DNA of 64,000 nt, taken from Romanomermis culicivorax (taxonomy: Eukaryota; Nematoda; Enoplea; Mermithida; Mermithidae). This document shows, in pieces, positions 1 through 11,660 of this stretch; position 1 is the stretch's first letter; each line of letters starts with the position of its first letter. The position numbers were made by a program, and so were the translations under genes. Location of the stretch: assembly GCA_963922205.1 (NCBI GenBank), contig CAWUHX010000422.1, forward strand, positions 124,001 through 188,000. Direction: 5' to 3'. The notes beneath the pieces are model-generated. The model was given only the letters and a program-made list of their open reading frames with translations. It had not been told where the DNA came from and ran no database searches.

Positions 1-370
1 TTTTGAAGATGGGTTTTTAGATTGTGTGGCATTTGGTTATTCAGGAGGGAGAATGTGAGGCCAATGGTCAGATTGGTTATCAAGATATGAGATGGCAAAG
101 TTACAGTAATTGTCGAAAATGTCTAAAAAAACCAAACTGTTACTTTCCAGCTTTCGTTAGAAAAGTATGGTCGCAGAAACAAATTTCAGTATGTTTAGCA
201 GTGTTGTTATTGGTTAATACTACTTTGATGCATTCATGTGGTTTATAGGAATAGGTTTGTTTGAGTAGTAATTCGGACTCAATGTGATTATTTTCACACA
301 AAATTAGACATTCATTTAGTTTGAATTATAAGAGTAACAAATTTTTTAGTATTTTGAAGATGGGTTTTTA

Positions 371-721
371 GATTGTGTAGCAGTTGGTTATTCACAAGGG
401 AGAATTTAAGGTCAATTGTCAGATTGGTTATCAAGATATGAGATGGCAAAGTTACAGTAATTGTCGAAAATGTCTAAAAAAACCAAACTGTTACTTTCCA
501 GCTTTCGTTAGAAAAGTATGGTCGCAGAAACAAATTTCAGTATGTTTAGCAGTGTTGTTATTGGTTAATACTACTTTGATGCATTCATGTGGTTTATAGG
601 AATAGGTTTGTTTGAGTAGTAATTCCGACTCAATGTGATTATTTTCACACAAAATGAGACATTTATCTAGTTTGAATTATAAGTTTAAAAAATTTTTTAG
701 TATTTTGAAGATGAGTTTTTA
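371..721 (+). repeat. Representative satellite monomer, subfamily A (351 bp)
   Basis: This is one full unit taken from GATTGTGTAG to the next GGGTTTTTA. A frame without ATG at its 5' end (TTG at 384) stays open for 71 codons, to the TAG at 597-599. The first ATG in that frame is the methionine of the MRWQ motif. The downstream 110 bp are non-coding in this frame and hold the inverted pair TGTGA/TCACA. Related units differ by small indels: the 345-bp class lacks TTATTT between GACAT and AGTTTG, and the 350-bp class has GAATTATGAGTAAC in place of GAATTATAAGAGTAAC. I see no database name for this satellite. Confidence 0.9.
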
Positions 722-3700
722 GATTGTGTAGCAGTTGGTTATTCACAAGGGAGAATTTAAGGTCAATTGTCAGATTGGTTATCAAGATATGAGATGGCAA
801 AGTTACAGTAATTGTCGAAAATGTCTAAAAGAACCAAACTGTTACTTTCCAGCTTTCGTTAGAAAAGTATGGTCGCAGAAACAAATTTCAGTTTGTTTAG
901 CAGTGTTGTTATTGGTTAATACTTCATTGATGCATTCATGTGGTTTATGGGAATAGGTTTGTTTGAGTAGTAATTCGGACTCAATGTGATTATTTTCACA
1001 CAAAATTAGACATTTATTTAGTTTGAATTATAAGAGTAACAAATTTTTTAGTATTTTGAAGATGGGTTTTTAGATTGTGTAGCAGTTGGTTATTCACAAG
1101 GGAGAATTTAAGGTCAATTGTCAGATTGGTTATCAAGATATGAGATGGCAAAGTTACAGTAATTGTCGAAAATGTCTAAAAGAACCAAACTGTTACTTTC
1201 CAGCTTTCGTTAGAAAAGTATGGTCGCAGAAACAAATTTCAGTATGTTTAGCAGTGTTGTTATTGGTTAATACTTCATTGATACATTCATGTGGTTTAAA
1301 GGAATAGGTTTGTTTGAGTAGTAATTCGGACTCAATGTGATTATTTTCACACAAAATTAGACATACATTTAGTTTGAATTATAAGAGTAACAAATTTTTT
1401 AGTTTTTTGAAGATGGGTTTTTAGATTGTGTAGCAGTTGGTTATTCACAAGGGAGAATTTAAGGTCAATTGTCAGATTGGTTATCAAGATATGAGATGGC
1501 AAAGTTACAGTAATTGTCGAAAATGTCTAAAAAAACCAAACTGTTACTTTCCAGCTTTTGTTAGAAAAGTATGGTCGCAGAAACAAATTTCAGTATGTTT
1601 AGCAGTGTTGTTATTGGTTAATACTACATTGATGCATTCATGTGGTTTATAGGAATAGGTTTGTTTGAGTAGTAATTCGGACTCAATGTGATTATTTTCA
1701 CACAAAATTAGACATTCATTTAGTTTGAATTATAAGAGTAACAAATTTTTTAGTATTTTGAAGATGGGTTTTTAGATTGTGTAGCAGTTGGTTATTCACA
1801 AGGGAGAATTTAAGGTCAATTGTCAGATTGGTTATCAAGATATGAGATGGCAAAGTTACAGTAATTGTCGAAAATGTCTAAAAGAACCAAACTGTTACTT
1901 TCCAGCTTTCGTTAGAAAAGTATGGTCGCAGAAACAAATTTCAGTATGTTTAGCAGTGTTGTTATTGGTTGATACTTCATTGATACATTCATGTGGTTTA
2001 AAGGAATTGGTATGTTTGAGTAGTAATTCGGACTCAATGTGATTATTTTCACACAAAATGAGACATTTATCTAGTTTGAATTATAAGTTTAAAAAATTTT
2101 TTAGTATTTTGAAGATGGGTTTTTAGATTGTGTAGCAGTTGGTTATTCACAAGGGAGAATTTAAGGTCAATTGTCAGATTGGTTATCAAGATATGAGATG
2201 GCAAAGTTACAGTAATTGTCGAAAATGTCTAAAAAAACCAAACTGTTACTTTCCAGCTTTCGTTAGAAAAGTATGGTCGCAGAAACAAATTTCAGTATGT
2301 TTAGCAGTGTTGTTATTGGTTAATACTACATTGATGCATTCATGTGGTTTATAGGAATAGGTTTGTTTGAGTAGTAATTCGGACTCAATGTGATTATTTT
2401 CACACAAAATTAGACATTTATTTAGTTTGAATTATAAGAGTAACAAATTTTTTAGTTTTTTGAAGATGGGTTTTTAGATTGTGTAGCAGTTGGTTATTCA
2501 CAAGGGAGAATTTAAGGTCAATTGTCAGATTGGTTATCAAGATATGAGATGGCAAAGTTACAGTAATTGTCGAAAATGTCTAAAAAAACCAAACTGTTAC
2601 TTTCCAGCTTTCGTTAGAAAAGTATGGTCGCAGAAACAAATTTCAGTATGTTTAGCAGTGTTGTTATTGGTTAATACTTCATTGATACATTCATGTGGTT
2701 TATAGGAATAGGTTTGTTTGAGTAGTAATTCGGACTCAATGTGATTATTTTCACACAAAATTAGACATATATTTAGTTTGAATTATAAGAGTAACAAATT
2801 TTTTAGTTTTTTGAAGATGGGTTTTTAGATTGTGTAGCAGTTGGTTATTCACAAGGGAGAATTTAAGGTCAATTGTCAGATTGGTTATCAAGATATGAGA
2901 TGGCAAAGTTACAGTAATTGTCGAAAATGTCTAAAAAAACCAAACTGTTACTTTCCAGCTTTCATTAGAAAAGTATGGTCGCAGAAACAAATTTCAGTAT
3001 GTTTAGCAGTGTTGTTATTGGTTAATACTACATTGATGCATTCATGTGGTTTATAGGAATAGGTTTGTTTGAGTAGTAATTCGGACTCAATGTGATTATT
3101 TTCACACAAAATTAGACATTCATTTAGTTTGAATTATAAGAGTAACAAATTTTTTAGTATTTTGAAGATGGGTTTTTAGATTGTGTAGCAGTTGGTTATT
3201 CACAAGGGAGAATTTAAGGTCAATTGTCAGATTGGTTATCAAGATATGAGATGGCAAAGTTACAGTAATTGTCGAAAATGTCTAAAAAAACCAAACTGTT
3301 ACTTTCCAGCTTTCGTTAGAAAAGTATGGTCGCAGAAACAAATTTCAGTATGTTTAGCAGTGTTGTTATTGGTTAATACTACATTGATGCATTCATGTGG
3401 TTTATAGAAATAGGTTTGTTTGAGTAGTAATTCCGACTCAATGTGATTATTTTCACACAAAATGAGACATTTATCTAGTTTGAATTATAAGTGTAAAAAA
3501 TTTTTTAGTATTTTGAAGATGAGTTTTTAGATTGTGTAGCAGTTGGTTATTCACAAGGGAGAATTTAAGGTCAATTGTCAGATTGGTTATCAAGATATGA
3601 GATGGCAAAGTTACAGTAATTGTCGAAAATGTCTAAAAAAACCAAACTGTTACTTTCCAGCTTTCGTTAGAAAAGTATGGTCGCAGAAACAAATTTCAGT

Positions 3701-4570
3701 ATGTTTAGCAGTGTTGTTATTGGTTAATACTACTTTGATGCATTCATGTGGTTCATAGGAATAGGTTTGTTTGAGTAGTAATTCCGACTCAATGTGATTA
3801 TTTTCACACAAAATTAGACATTTATTTAGTTTGAATTATAAGTTTAAAAAATTTTTTAGTTTTTTGAAGATGGGTTTTTAGATTGTGTAGCAGTTGGTTA
3901 TTCACAAGGGAGAATTTAAGGTCAATTGTCAGATTGGTTATCAAGATATGAGATGGCAAAGTTACAGTAATTGTCGAAAATGTCTAAAAAAACCAAACTG
4001 TTACTTTCCAGCTTTCGTTAGAAAAGTATGGTCGCAGAAACAAATTTCAGTATGTTTAGCAGTGTTGTTATTGATTATTTGCTTCATTGATGCATTCATG
4101 TGGTTTATGGGAATAGGTTTGTTTGAGTAGTAATTCGGACTTAATGTCATTATCTTTTCACATAATTTGACATTTATTTAGTTTGAATTATGAGTAACAA
4201 ATTTTTTAGTATTTTGAAGATGGGTTTTTAGATTGTGTAGCAGTTGGTTATTCACAAGGGAGAATTTAAGGTCAATTGTCAGATTGGTTATCAAGATATG
4301 AGATGGCAAAGTTACAGTAATTGTCGAAAATGTCTAAAAAAACCAAACTGTTACTTTCCAGCTTTCATTAGAAAAGTATGGTCGCAGAAACAAATTTCAG
4401 TATGTTTAGCAGTGTTGTTATTGGTTAATACTTCATTGATGCATTCATGTGGTTTATAGGAATAGGTTTGTTTGAGTAGTAATTCGGACTCAATGTGATT
4501 ATTTTCACACAAAATTAGACATTTATTTAGTTTGAATTATAAGAGTAACAAATTTTTTAGTTTTTTGAAG

Positions 4571-7500
4571 ATGGGTTTTTAGATTGTGCCGCATTTGGTT
4601 ATTCAGGAGGGAGAATGTGAGGCCAATTGTCAGATTGGTTATCAAGATATAAGATGGCAACCTTACAGGGATTGTCGAAAAATTAAAAAAAAAACTGAAA
4701 TGTTACATTTCAGCTATTGTTAGAAAGGCATGGTCTCAGAAACAAATTTCAGTCTTCTTAGCAGTGTTGTTATTGATTATTTGCTTCGTTGATGCATTCA
4801 TGTGGTTTATGGGAATAGGTTTGTTTGAGTAGTAATTCCGACTTAATGTGATTATCTTCACACATAATTTGACATTTATTTAGTTTGAATTATGAGTAAC
4901 AAATTTTTTAGTTTTTTGAAGATGGGTTTTTAGATTGTGTGGCAGTTGGTTATTCACAAGGGAGAATTTAAGGTCAATTGTCAGATTGGTTATCAAGATA
5001 TGAGATGGCAAAGTTACAGTAATTGTCGAAAATGTCTAAAAAAACCAAACTGTTACTTTCCAGCTTTTGTTAAAAAAATATGGTCGCAGAAACAAATTTC
5101 AGTATGTTTAGCAGTGTTGTTATTGGTTAATACTACATTGATGCATTCATGTGGTTTATAGGAATAGGTTTGTTTGAGTAGTAATTCGGACTCAATGTGA
5201 TTATTTTCACACAAAATTAGACATTCATTTAGTTTGAATTATAAGAGTAACAAATTTTTTAGTTTTTTGAAGATGGGTTTTTAGATTGTGTGGCAGTTGG
5301 TTATTCAGGAGGGAGAATTTAAGGTCGATTGTCAGATTGGTTATCAAGATATGAGATGGCAACCTTACAGGGATTGTCGAAAAAATAAAAAAAAACTGAA
5401 ATGTTACTTTTCAGCTATTGTTAGAAAGGCATGGTCTCAGAAACAAATTTCAGTCTTCTTAGCAGTGTTGTAAATGGTTGATGCTTCATTGACGCATTCA
5501 TGTGGTTCATGGACATAGGTTGGTTTGAGTAGTAATTCTGACTCAATGTGATTATTTTCACACAAAATGAGACATTTATCTAGTTTGAATTATATGTGTA
5601 AAAAATTTTTTAGTATTTTGAAGATGGGTTTTTAGATTGTGTAGCAGTTGGTTATTCACAAGGGAGAATTTAAGGTCAATTGTCAGATTGGTTATCAAGA
5701 TATGAGATGGCAAAGTTACAGTAATTGTCGAAAATGTCTAAAAAATCCAAACTGTTACTTTCCAGCTTTCGTTAGAAAAGTATGGTCGCAGAAACAAATT
5801 TCAGTATGTTTAGCAGTGTTGTTTTTGGTTAATACTACATTGATGCATTCATGTGGTTTATAGGAATAGGTTTGTTTGAGTAGTAATTCGGACTCAATGT
5901 GATTATTTTCACACAAAATTAGACATTTATTTAGTTTGAATTATAAGAGTAACAAATTTTTTAGTTTTTTGAAGATGGGTTTTTAGATTGTGCGGCATTT
6001 GGTTATTCAGGAGGGAGAATGTGAGGCCAATTGTCAGATTGGTTATCAAGATATGAGATGGCAACCTTACAGGGATTGTCGAAAAAATAAAAAAAAACTG
6101 AAATGTTACTTTTCAGCTATTGTTAGAAAGGCATGGTCTCAGAAACAAATTTCAGTCTTCTTAGCAGTGTTGTAAACGGTTGATGCTTCATTGACACATT
6201 CATGTGGTTCATGGACATAGGTTGGTTTGAGTAGTAATTCTGACTCAATGTGATTATTTTCACACAAAATGAGACATTTATCTAGATTGAATTATATGTG
6301 TAAAAAATTTTTTAGTATTTTAAAGATGGGTTTTTAGATTGTGTAGCAGTTGGTTATTCACAAGGGAGAATTCAAGGTCAATTGTCAGATTGGTTATCAA
6401 GATATGAGATGGCAAAGTTACAGTAATTGTCGAAAATGTCTAAAAAAACCAAACTGTTACTTTCCAGCTCTCGTTAGAAAAGTATGGTCGCAGAAACAAA
6501 TTTCAGTATGTTTAGCAGTGTTGTTATTGGTTAATACTACATTGATGCATTCATGTGGTTTATAGGAATAGGTTTGTTTGAGTAGTAATTCGGACTCAAT
6601 GTGATTATTTTCACACAAAATTAGACATTCATTTAGTTTGAATTATAAGAGTAACAAATTTTTTAGTTTTTTGAAGATGGGTTTTTAGATTGTGTGGCAT
6701 TTGGTTATTCAGGAGGGAGAATGTGAGGCCAATGATCAAATTGGTTATCAAGATATGAGATGGCAACCTTACAGGGATTGTCGAAAAAAATAAAAAAAAC
6801 CAAAATGTTATTTTTCAGCTATTGTTAGAAAGGCATGGTCTCAGAAACAAATTTCAGAATGTTTAGCAGTGTTGTTATTGATTATTTGCTTCATTGATGC
6901 ATTCATGTGGTTTATGGGAATAGGTTTGTTTGAGTAGTAATTCGGACTTAATGTCATTATCTTTTCACATAATTTGACATTTATTTAGTTTGAATTATGA
7001 GTAACAAATTTTTTAGTATTTTGAAGATGGGTTTTTAGATTGTGTAGCAGTTGGTTATTCACAAGGGAGAATTTAAGGTCAATTGTCAGATTGGTTATCA
7101 AGATATGAGATGGCAAAGTTACAGTGATTGTGGAAAATGTCTATAAAAACCAAACTGTTACTTTCCAGCTTTCATTAGAAAAGTATGGTCGCAGAAACAA
7201 ATTTCAGTATGTTTAGCAGTGTTGTTATTGGTTAATACTTCATTGATGCATTCATGTGGTTTATGGGAATAGGTTTGTTTGAGTAGTAATTCGGACTCAA
7301 TGTGATTATTTTCACACAAAATTAGACATTTATTTAGTTTGAATTATAAGAGTAACAAATTTTTTAGTTTTTTGAAGATGGGTTTTTAGATTGTGCCGCA
7401 TTTGGTTATTCAGGAGGGAGAATGTGAGGCCAATTGTCAGATTGGTTATCAAGATATGAGATGGCAACCTTACAGGGATTGTCGAAAAATTAAAAAAAAA

Positions 7501-9151
7501 ACTGAAATGTTACATTTCAGCTATTGTTAGAAAGGCATGGTCTCAGAAACAAATTTCAGTCTTCTTAGCAGTGTTGTTATTGATTATTTGCTTCGTTGAT
7601 GCATTCATGTGGTTTATGGGAATAGGTTTGTTTGAGTAGTAATTCCGACTTAATGTGATTATCTTCACACATAATTTGACATTTATTTAGTTTGAATTAT
7701 GAGTAACAAATTTTTTAGTTTTTTGAAGATGGGTTTTTAGATTGTGTGGCAGTTGGTTATTCACAAGGAAGAATTTAAGGTCAATTGTCAGATTGGTTAT
7801 CAAGATATGAGATGGCAAAGTTACAGTAATTGTCGAAAATGTCTAAAAAAACCAAACTGTTACTTTCCAGCTCTCGTTAGAAAAGTATGGTCGCAGAAAC
7901 AAATTTCAGTATGTTTAGCAGTGTTGTTATTGGTTAATACTACATTGATGCATTCATGTGGTTTATAGGAATAGGTTTGTTTGAGTAGTAATTCGGACTC
8001 AATGTGATTATTTTCACACAAAATTAGACATTCATTTAGTTTGAATTATAAGAGTAACAAATTTTTTAGTTTTTTGAAGATGGGTTTTTAGATTGTGTGG
8101 CATTTGGTTATTCAGGAGGGAGAATGTGAGGCCAATGATCAAATTGGTTATCAAGATATGCGATGGCAACCTTACAGGGATTGTCGAAAAAAATAAAAAA
8201 AACCAAAATGTTATTTTTCAGCTATTGTTAGAAAGGCATGGTCTCAGAAACAAATTTCAGAATGTTTAGCAGTGTTGTTATTGATTATTTGCTTCATTGA
8301 TGCATTCATGTGGTTTATGGGAATAGGTTTGTTTGAGTAGTAATTCGGACTTAATGTCATTATCTTTTCACATAATTTGACATTTATTTAGTTTGAATTA
8401 TGAGTAACAAATTTTTTAGTATTTTGAAGATGGGTTTTTAGATTGTGTAGCAGTTGGTTATTCACAAGGGAGAATTTAAGGTCAATTGTCAGATTGGTTA
8501 TCAAGATATGAGATGGCAAAGTTACAGTGATTGTGGAAAATGTCTATAAAAACCAAACTGTTACTTTCCAGCTTTCATTAGAAAAGTATGGTCGCAGAAA
8601 CAAATTTCAGTATGTTTAGCAGTGTTGTTATTGGTTAATACTTCATTGATGCATCCATGTGGTTTATGGGAATAGGTTTGTTTGAGTAGTAATTCGGACT
8701 CAATGTGATTATTTTCACACAAAATTAGACATTTATTTAGTTTGAATTATAAGAGTAACAAATTTTTTAGTTTTTTGAAGATGGGTTTTTAGATTGTGCC
8801 GCATTTGGTTATTCAGGAGGGAGAATGTGAGGCCAATTGTCAGATTGGTTATCAAGATATGAGATGGCAACCTTACAGGGATTGTCGAAAAATTAAAAAA
8901 AAAACTGAAATGTTACATTTCAGCTATTGTTAGAAAGGCATGGTCTCAGAAACAAATTTCAGTCTTCTTAGCAGTGTTGTTATTGATTATTTGCTTCGTT
9001 GATGCATTCATGTGGTTTATAGAAATAGGTTTGTTTGAGTAGTAATTCCGACTCAATGTGATTATTTTCACACAAAATGAGACATTTATCCAGTTTGAAT
9101 TACAAGTGTAAAAAATTTTTTAGTTTTTTAAAGATGAGTTTTTAGATTGTG
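4571..9151 (+). repeat. Mixed A/B satellite sub-block with about 1.4-kb higher-order repeat
   Basis: Here subfamily B monomers (PYRDCRK in translation, often with frameshifts or an early stop) alternate with A monomers. A diagnostic variant, an A monomer with GATTGTGGAAAATGTCTATAA, recurs near 7126 and 8529, about 1403 bp apart. The same variant recurs near 19709, 21114, 22517 and 37887. That gives a four-monomer higher-order unit shared by the DNA on both sides of the 9152-18400 block. Confidence 0.8.
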
Positions 9152-10949
9152 ATTTTTTTAGATTTTTAGATTTTTTTTCTCCCGTTTCGGGCGTAATCGC
9201 GGCAAATTCTCGTTTGAGCGTCATTTCGTTGCAATCGGGTGCGAGTTGAAACATGAGCATATTCTTGGCTTCGTCGTAATCGGTTATGTCTTGAATCATA
9301 TCGCTGGGCGTATCGCGTGTGAGGCGGCGGAGCGTACTCATTTTGATATAGTTCGATTCGTCGTGGCGGAATTCGTTTTCGAGGCGTATGAAGAATCACA
9401 GCAGTTGTTTATCTTTGATGGAAGCGTCAATGTGAAGTGGATGCATATTTTGAACAATGACCTTTATTCGACCGTCCTCCTCTTGAGACGTCAGGCGTCG
9501 GTTATCCATTGTGCGAAAATTTTCAGGCGGTAAGTCGGGGAAATCACGTTGTCTAGCAGATGCACACGGTTGGGGTAAAGCACCACCCGCTAACACATCA
9601 GCATGACAGTGATTTGACGCGTTTTGATGATTAGTCGAAGGCTGGTTGGATGCGGCAACTGGCAGCGGCGGACAATATTCCAGAATGGGCTCAGCAAGCG
9701 GTAGTGGTCGAGCAGTCATTTGAACATCACATGATGGTGATTTCGATTTGTCGGCGGCAATTTGTTCCTTTTTCTCTAGCAATGTGTTCATGATGATTAC
9801 TTGTCGTTGTTCCATTTGTTCGAGCTGGCGGGCATATTTTTCCTCGAGCGCCAAAAATCTTGCTTCGACATCAGGATCGGATGGATTCGATTGGCCTCTG
9901 TTGCTGTCCAAAACACTTACCTGTGCACTAGGAGGGGGCGCCACTGCTGAAACTACTTGCCTAGCTGATGCACTCAGACTAGAAGCTGCAGGCAGAGTTG
10001 CCGGCAAGCCTTGCACCAAAGATTCATTCAAAACATTACCAAAAGGTTGAGAAGAAGGCGCCAGAGAAGAATTTGAATATAAAAGGGGTGCTATCACAGA
10101 ATTTGAGTTGAAAAAGGGCGCCCTAGTGGAAAAAACACTCACTGGCTGCGGCACATCACCTATGGTGGTTGGCTGATAAGCAATGGTTGCTGACGTCGCG
10201 GCCTCTTGTGGAAAAGCAATTGGATGGTCGGCGAACCTTGCTGACGTCGCGGCGCCTCCTGGGAAAGCAATTTGAAGGTCGGCGCACCTTGCTGACGTCG
10301 CGGCCCCTCGTGGAAAAGCATATTGATTATCGCCATTGCTTGCTGACGTCGCGGGGCCTTGCACAAAAGGATTTTGATAGTCGCCGCCTCTTGCTGACGT
10401 CGCGGCGCCTCTTGGGGAAGCATTTTGATGGTCAGCGCACCTTGCTGACGTCATCCCGCCATGCAGAAAGTTGTTTTGGTGGCCATTTATTGTTGATATC
10501 GCAGCGCCTCGTGGAAAAATGTTCTGGTGATGGGTGGTCATTGCTGACGTCGACGCGCCTTGATAGGAAGTAGTTTGGAGATGAGCGCCGCTTGCTGACG
10601 TCAACGCGCTTTGTTGAAAAACGTTTTGGTGATAAGCAGTTGTTGCTGAAGTTGACGCGCTTTGCGGGAAATTGTCTCTGTGATGAGCGTCCATTTCTGA
10701 CGTCATCGCGCCTCTTTGTGGAGTGTTGGGACGCGCGGCGTCGCTTGCTGACGTCGCGGAATAGGCGGAAAATGGGCGCGCCTGCATAGGAAGATGCGGG
10801 GCATCTGAAAAAGCATTAAAAACTGGCTGCGCCAGATTGGGCTGAAAAGAATGAGGATTAATTGAGGTAGTCATTCCCGCCGTCGAAAATATTGACGTTG
10901 CTGACGTCGGCGTCGTCGCGGCGATGATTGTAGGTGATGCGGCCATCAT
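9152..10949 (-). pseudogene. gag pseudogene of truncated Ty3/gypsy element
   Basis: The frame opens with ATGATG at 10949 and runs 517 codons to an in-frame TGA at 9396-9398. The same frame then continues open across the stop and ends at the satellite junction near 9152. The first 260 residues or so are Ala/Ser/Thr-rich and dominated by a 17-residue repeat. A Glu/Gln-rich stretch around residues 355-395 looks like a coiled coil. The part after the stop resembles the capsid-type region of the intact element's Gag: both share the order L-T-R-L/D ... APDCN ... LKR. A single nonsense change plus a 3' truncation make it a broken copy. Alternatively the TGA could be read through, but the missing pol makes autonomous function impossible either way. 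Confidence 0.7.
10188..10760 (-). repeat. Coding minisatellite, 51-bp unit, about 11 copies
   Basis: Units begin with TGCTGACGTC (plus strand) at 10188, 10239, 10290, 10341, 10392, 10443, 10491, 10542, 10593, 10644, 10695 and 10746. Spacing is 51 bp, with one 48-bp unit. Both lengths are multiples of three, so the gag frame is kept and each unit encodes a 17-residue repeat containing GAATSA-like residues. The TGACGTC core is best preserved; the interior is diverged. This supports tandem expansion within a protein-coding region followed by drift. Confidence 0.9.
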
Positions 10950-11006
10950 TGGGGAAGGCGCTGGCGAAAACCGCTTCGAAAAATCTTGAAAATTGGCCGA
11001 GAAGTC

Positions 11007-11086
11007 GAGAAAAAATGGGCGAAAATTGGCGAAAAACGGGCGAAAATCGGACGAAAAATGGACGAAAATCGGGCGAAAAATTGGGC
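11007..11086 (+). repeat. Degenerate short tandem repeat (about 13 bp)
   Basis: This is a run of imperfect CGAAAAATGGGCG-like units just upstream (in the minus sense) of the gag start, in the leader of the truncated element. No coding role is apparent. Confidence 0.7.
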
Positions 11087-11111
11087 GGCGGGTTTTAGGG
11101 TTGCAACAGGC

Positions 11112-11129
11112 GAGCCAGACGGTTCACCA
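11112..11129 (-). other. Candidate primer-binding site of truncated element
   Basis: On the minus strand the sequence begins TGGTGAACCGTCTGGCTC. It lies one base inside the LTR-like end (…CAACA). It starts with TGG, complementary to a tRNA 3' CCA end, as expected for a Ty3/gypsy primer-binding site. The tRNA species was not identified. Confidence 0.5.
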
Positions 11130-11130
11130 G

Positions 11131-11660
11131 TGTTGTATTTTGAAAAGTTGTGATTGATCTTTGGGGCGGCTCTGGCCGATTTTTGCCTCCTTGATCCGTC
11201 AGGTCGGAGGAAGGGTGTAAAATCGGCAAGGGGAATTGTTGTGCAGGAGAGATAGCCAGGGATCGACCTTAACGCCAGTGCTTCCCTGCGCCTGCCCTAA
11301 ACTTCGGAATGACTCCTCACTCAGGGGCGAGAAGTCCAGTACAAGAATACTACCTGCCCAAGAAATGCCTGACTAAAACTAGTCAGACAAGGTAACGCAC
11401 TTTTGGACACAAATAAAAACGCTTTTCTAACTAAACATTTATAAATAGAACTTACCTAAAAATCGCCCCTTCCAAAAAATATGACATCATACCAGTATAA
11501 AGGCGAGGCGAATAATGCACAGGCGAAATACTAGTTAATATAAAAGGCGAGCGCATGAGAAGAATCAATAGAAAAACACTGACTAATTCACAAAATTCGT
11601 CTTCTACAGTAACCATCGCACTGGGCCCGGTCGGGCATGGTTGGATGTCTTGTACTTGAG
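11131..11660 (-). repeat. Probable partial or whole LTR of truncated element
   Basis: The inner edge is defined by TGTTG on the plus strand at 11131, adjacent to the primer-binding site. The segment holds a near-perfect 5' splice donor in the minus sense (AG|GTAAGT, near 11452-11459). The outer edge is not resolved, since no second LTR exists in the window to compare. The proposed end follows the drop in GC content. Confidence 0.4.

Larger units (their letters stand above)
1..9151 (+). repeat. Satellite array block 1 (about 351-bp monomer, about 26 copies)
   Basis: Head-to-tail copies of an AT-rich monomer begin mid-unit at the window edge and stop at 9151, after the string ATTGTG. Equivalent points recur every 351 bp (for example 384, 735, 1086, 1437, 1788). 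From 1 to about 4570 nearly all copies are one subfamily (A: GGCAAAGTTACAGTAATTG core). From about 4571 onward A copies mix with subfamily B (GGCAACCTTACAGGGATTG core) and a higher-order period of about 1.4 kb appears. Each unit ends in an AT-rich part containing the dyad TGTGA-N6-TCACA and a GGGTTTTTAG string. No promoter or start codon context supports a gene. The boundary at 9151 is abrupt, with foreign sequence following. Confidence 0.97.
9152..11660 (-). mobile_element. Truncated Ty3/gypsy-type LTR element (5' end only)
   Basis: Reading on the minus strand, this segment has an LTR-like stretch (from about 11660 down to 11131), a one-base spacer, a candidate primer-binding site starting TGG (11129-11112), a leader, and a gag frame that starts at 10949 and runs to the satellite boundary. 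GC content is clearly higher than in both flanks. Protease, reverse transcriptase, integrase and the second LTR are all missing, so the element ends where the satellite begins. The LTR outer boundary cannot be fixed, because the other LTR is absent and the sequence grades into AT-rich DNA; 11660 is an estimate from base composition. It is a different family from the element at 23334-37293: the LTR sequence and primer-binding site differ. Confidence 0.7.

Noticed and set aside
620..650. CRP-like site (TGTGA-N6-TCACA) in each satellite monomer
   Set aside because: It matches the bacterial CRP consensus by chance. The window is eukaryotic (LTR retrotransposon, satellite), so a CRP operator makes no sense.
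1..9151. Each satellite monomer as a real small membrane protein gene
   Set aside because: The frames start at GTG or TTG, not ATG. Many copies carry stops or frameshifts, and A/B differences are not biased toward silent sites. Repetition and recent homogenisation explain the open frames.
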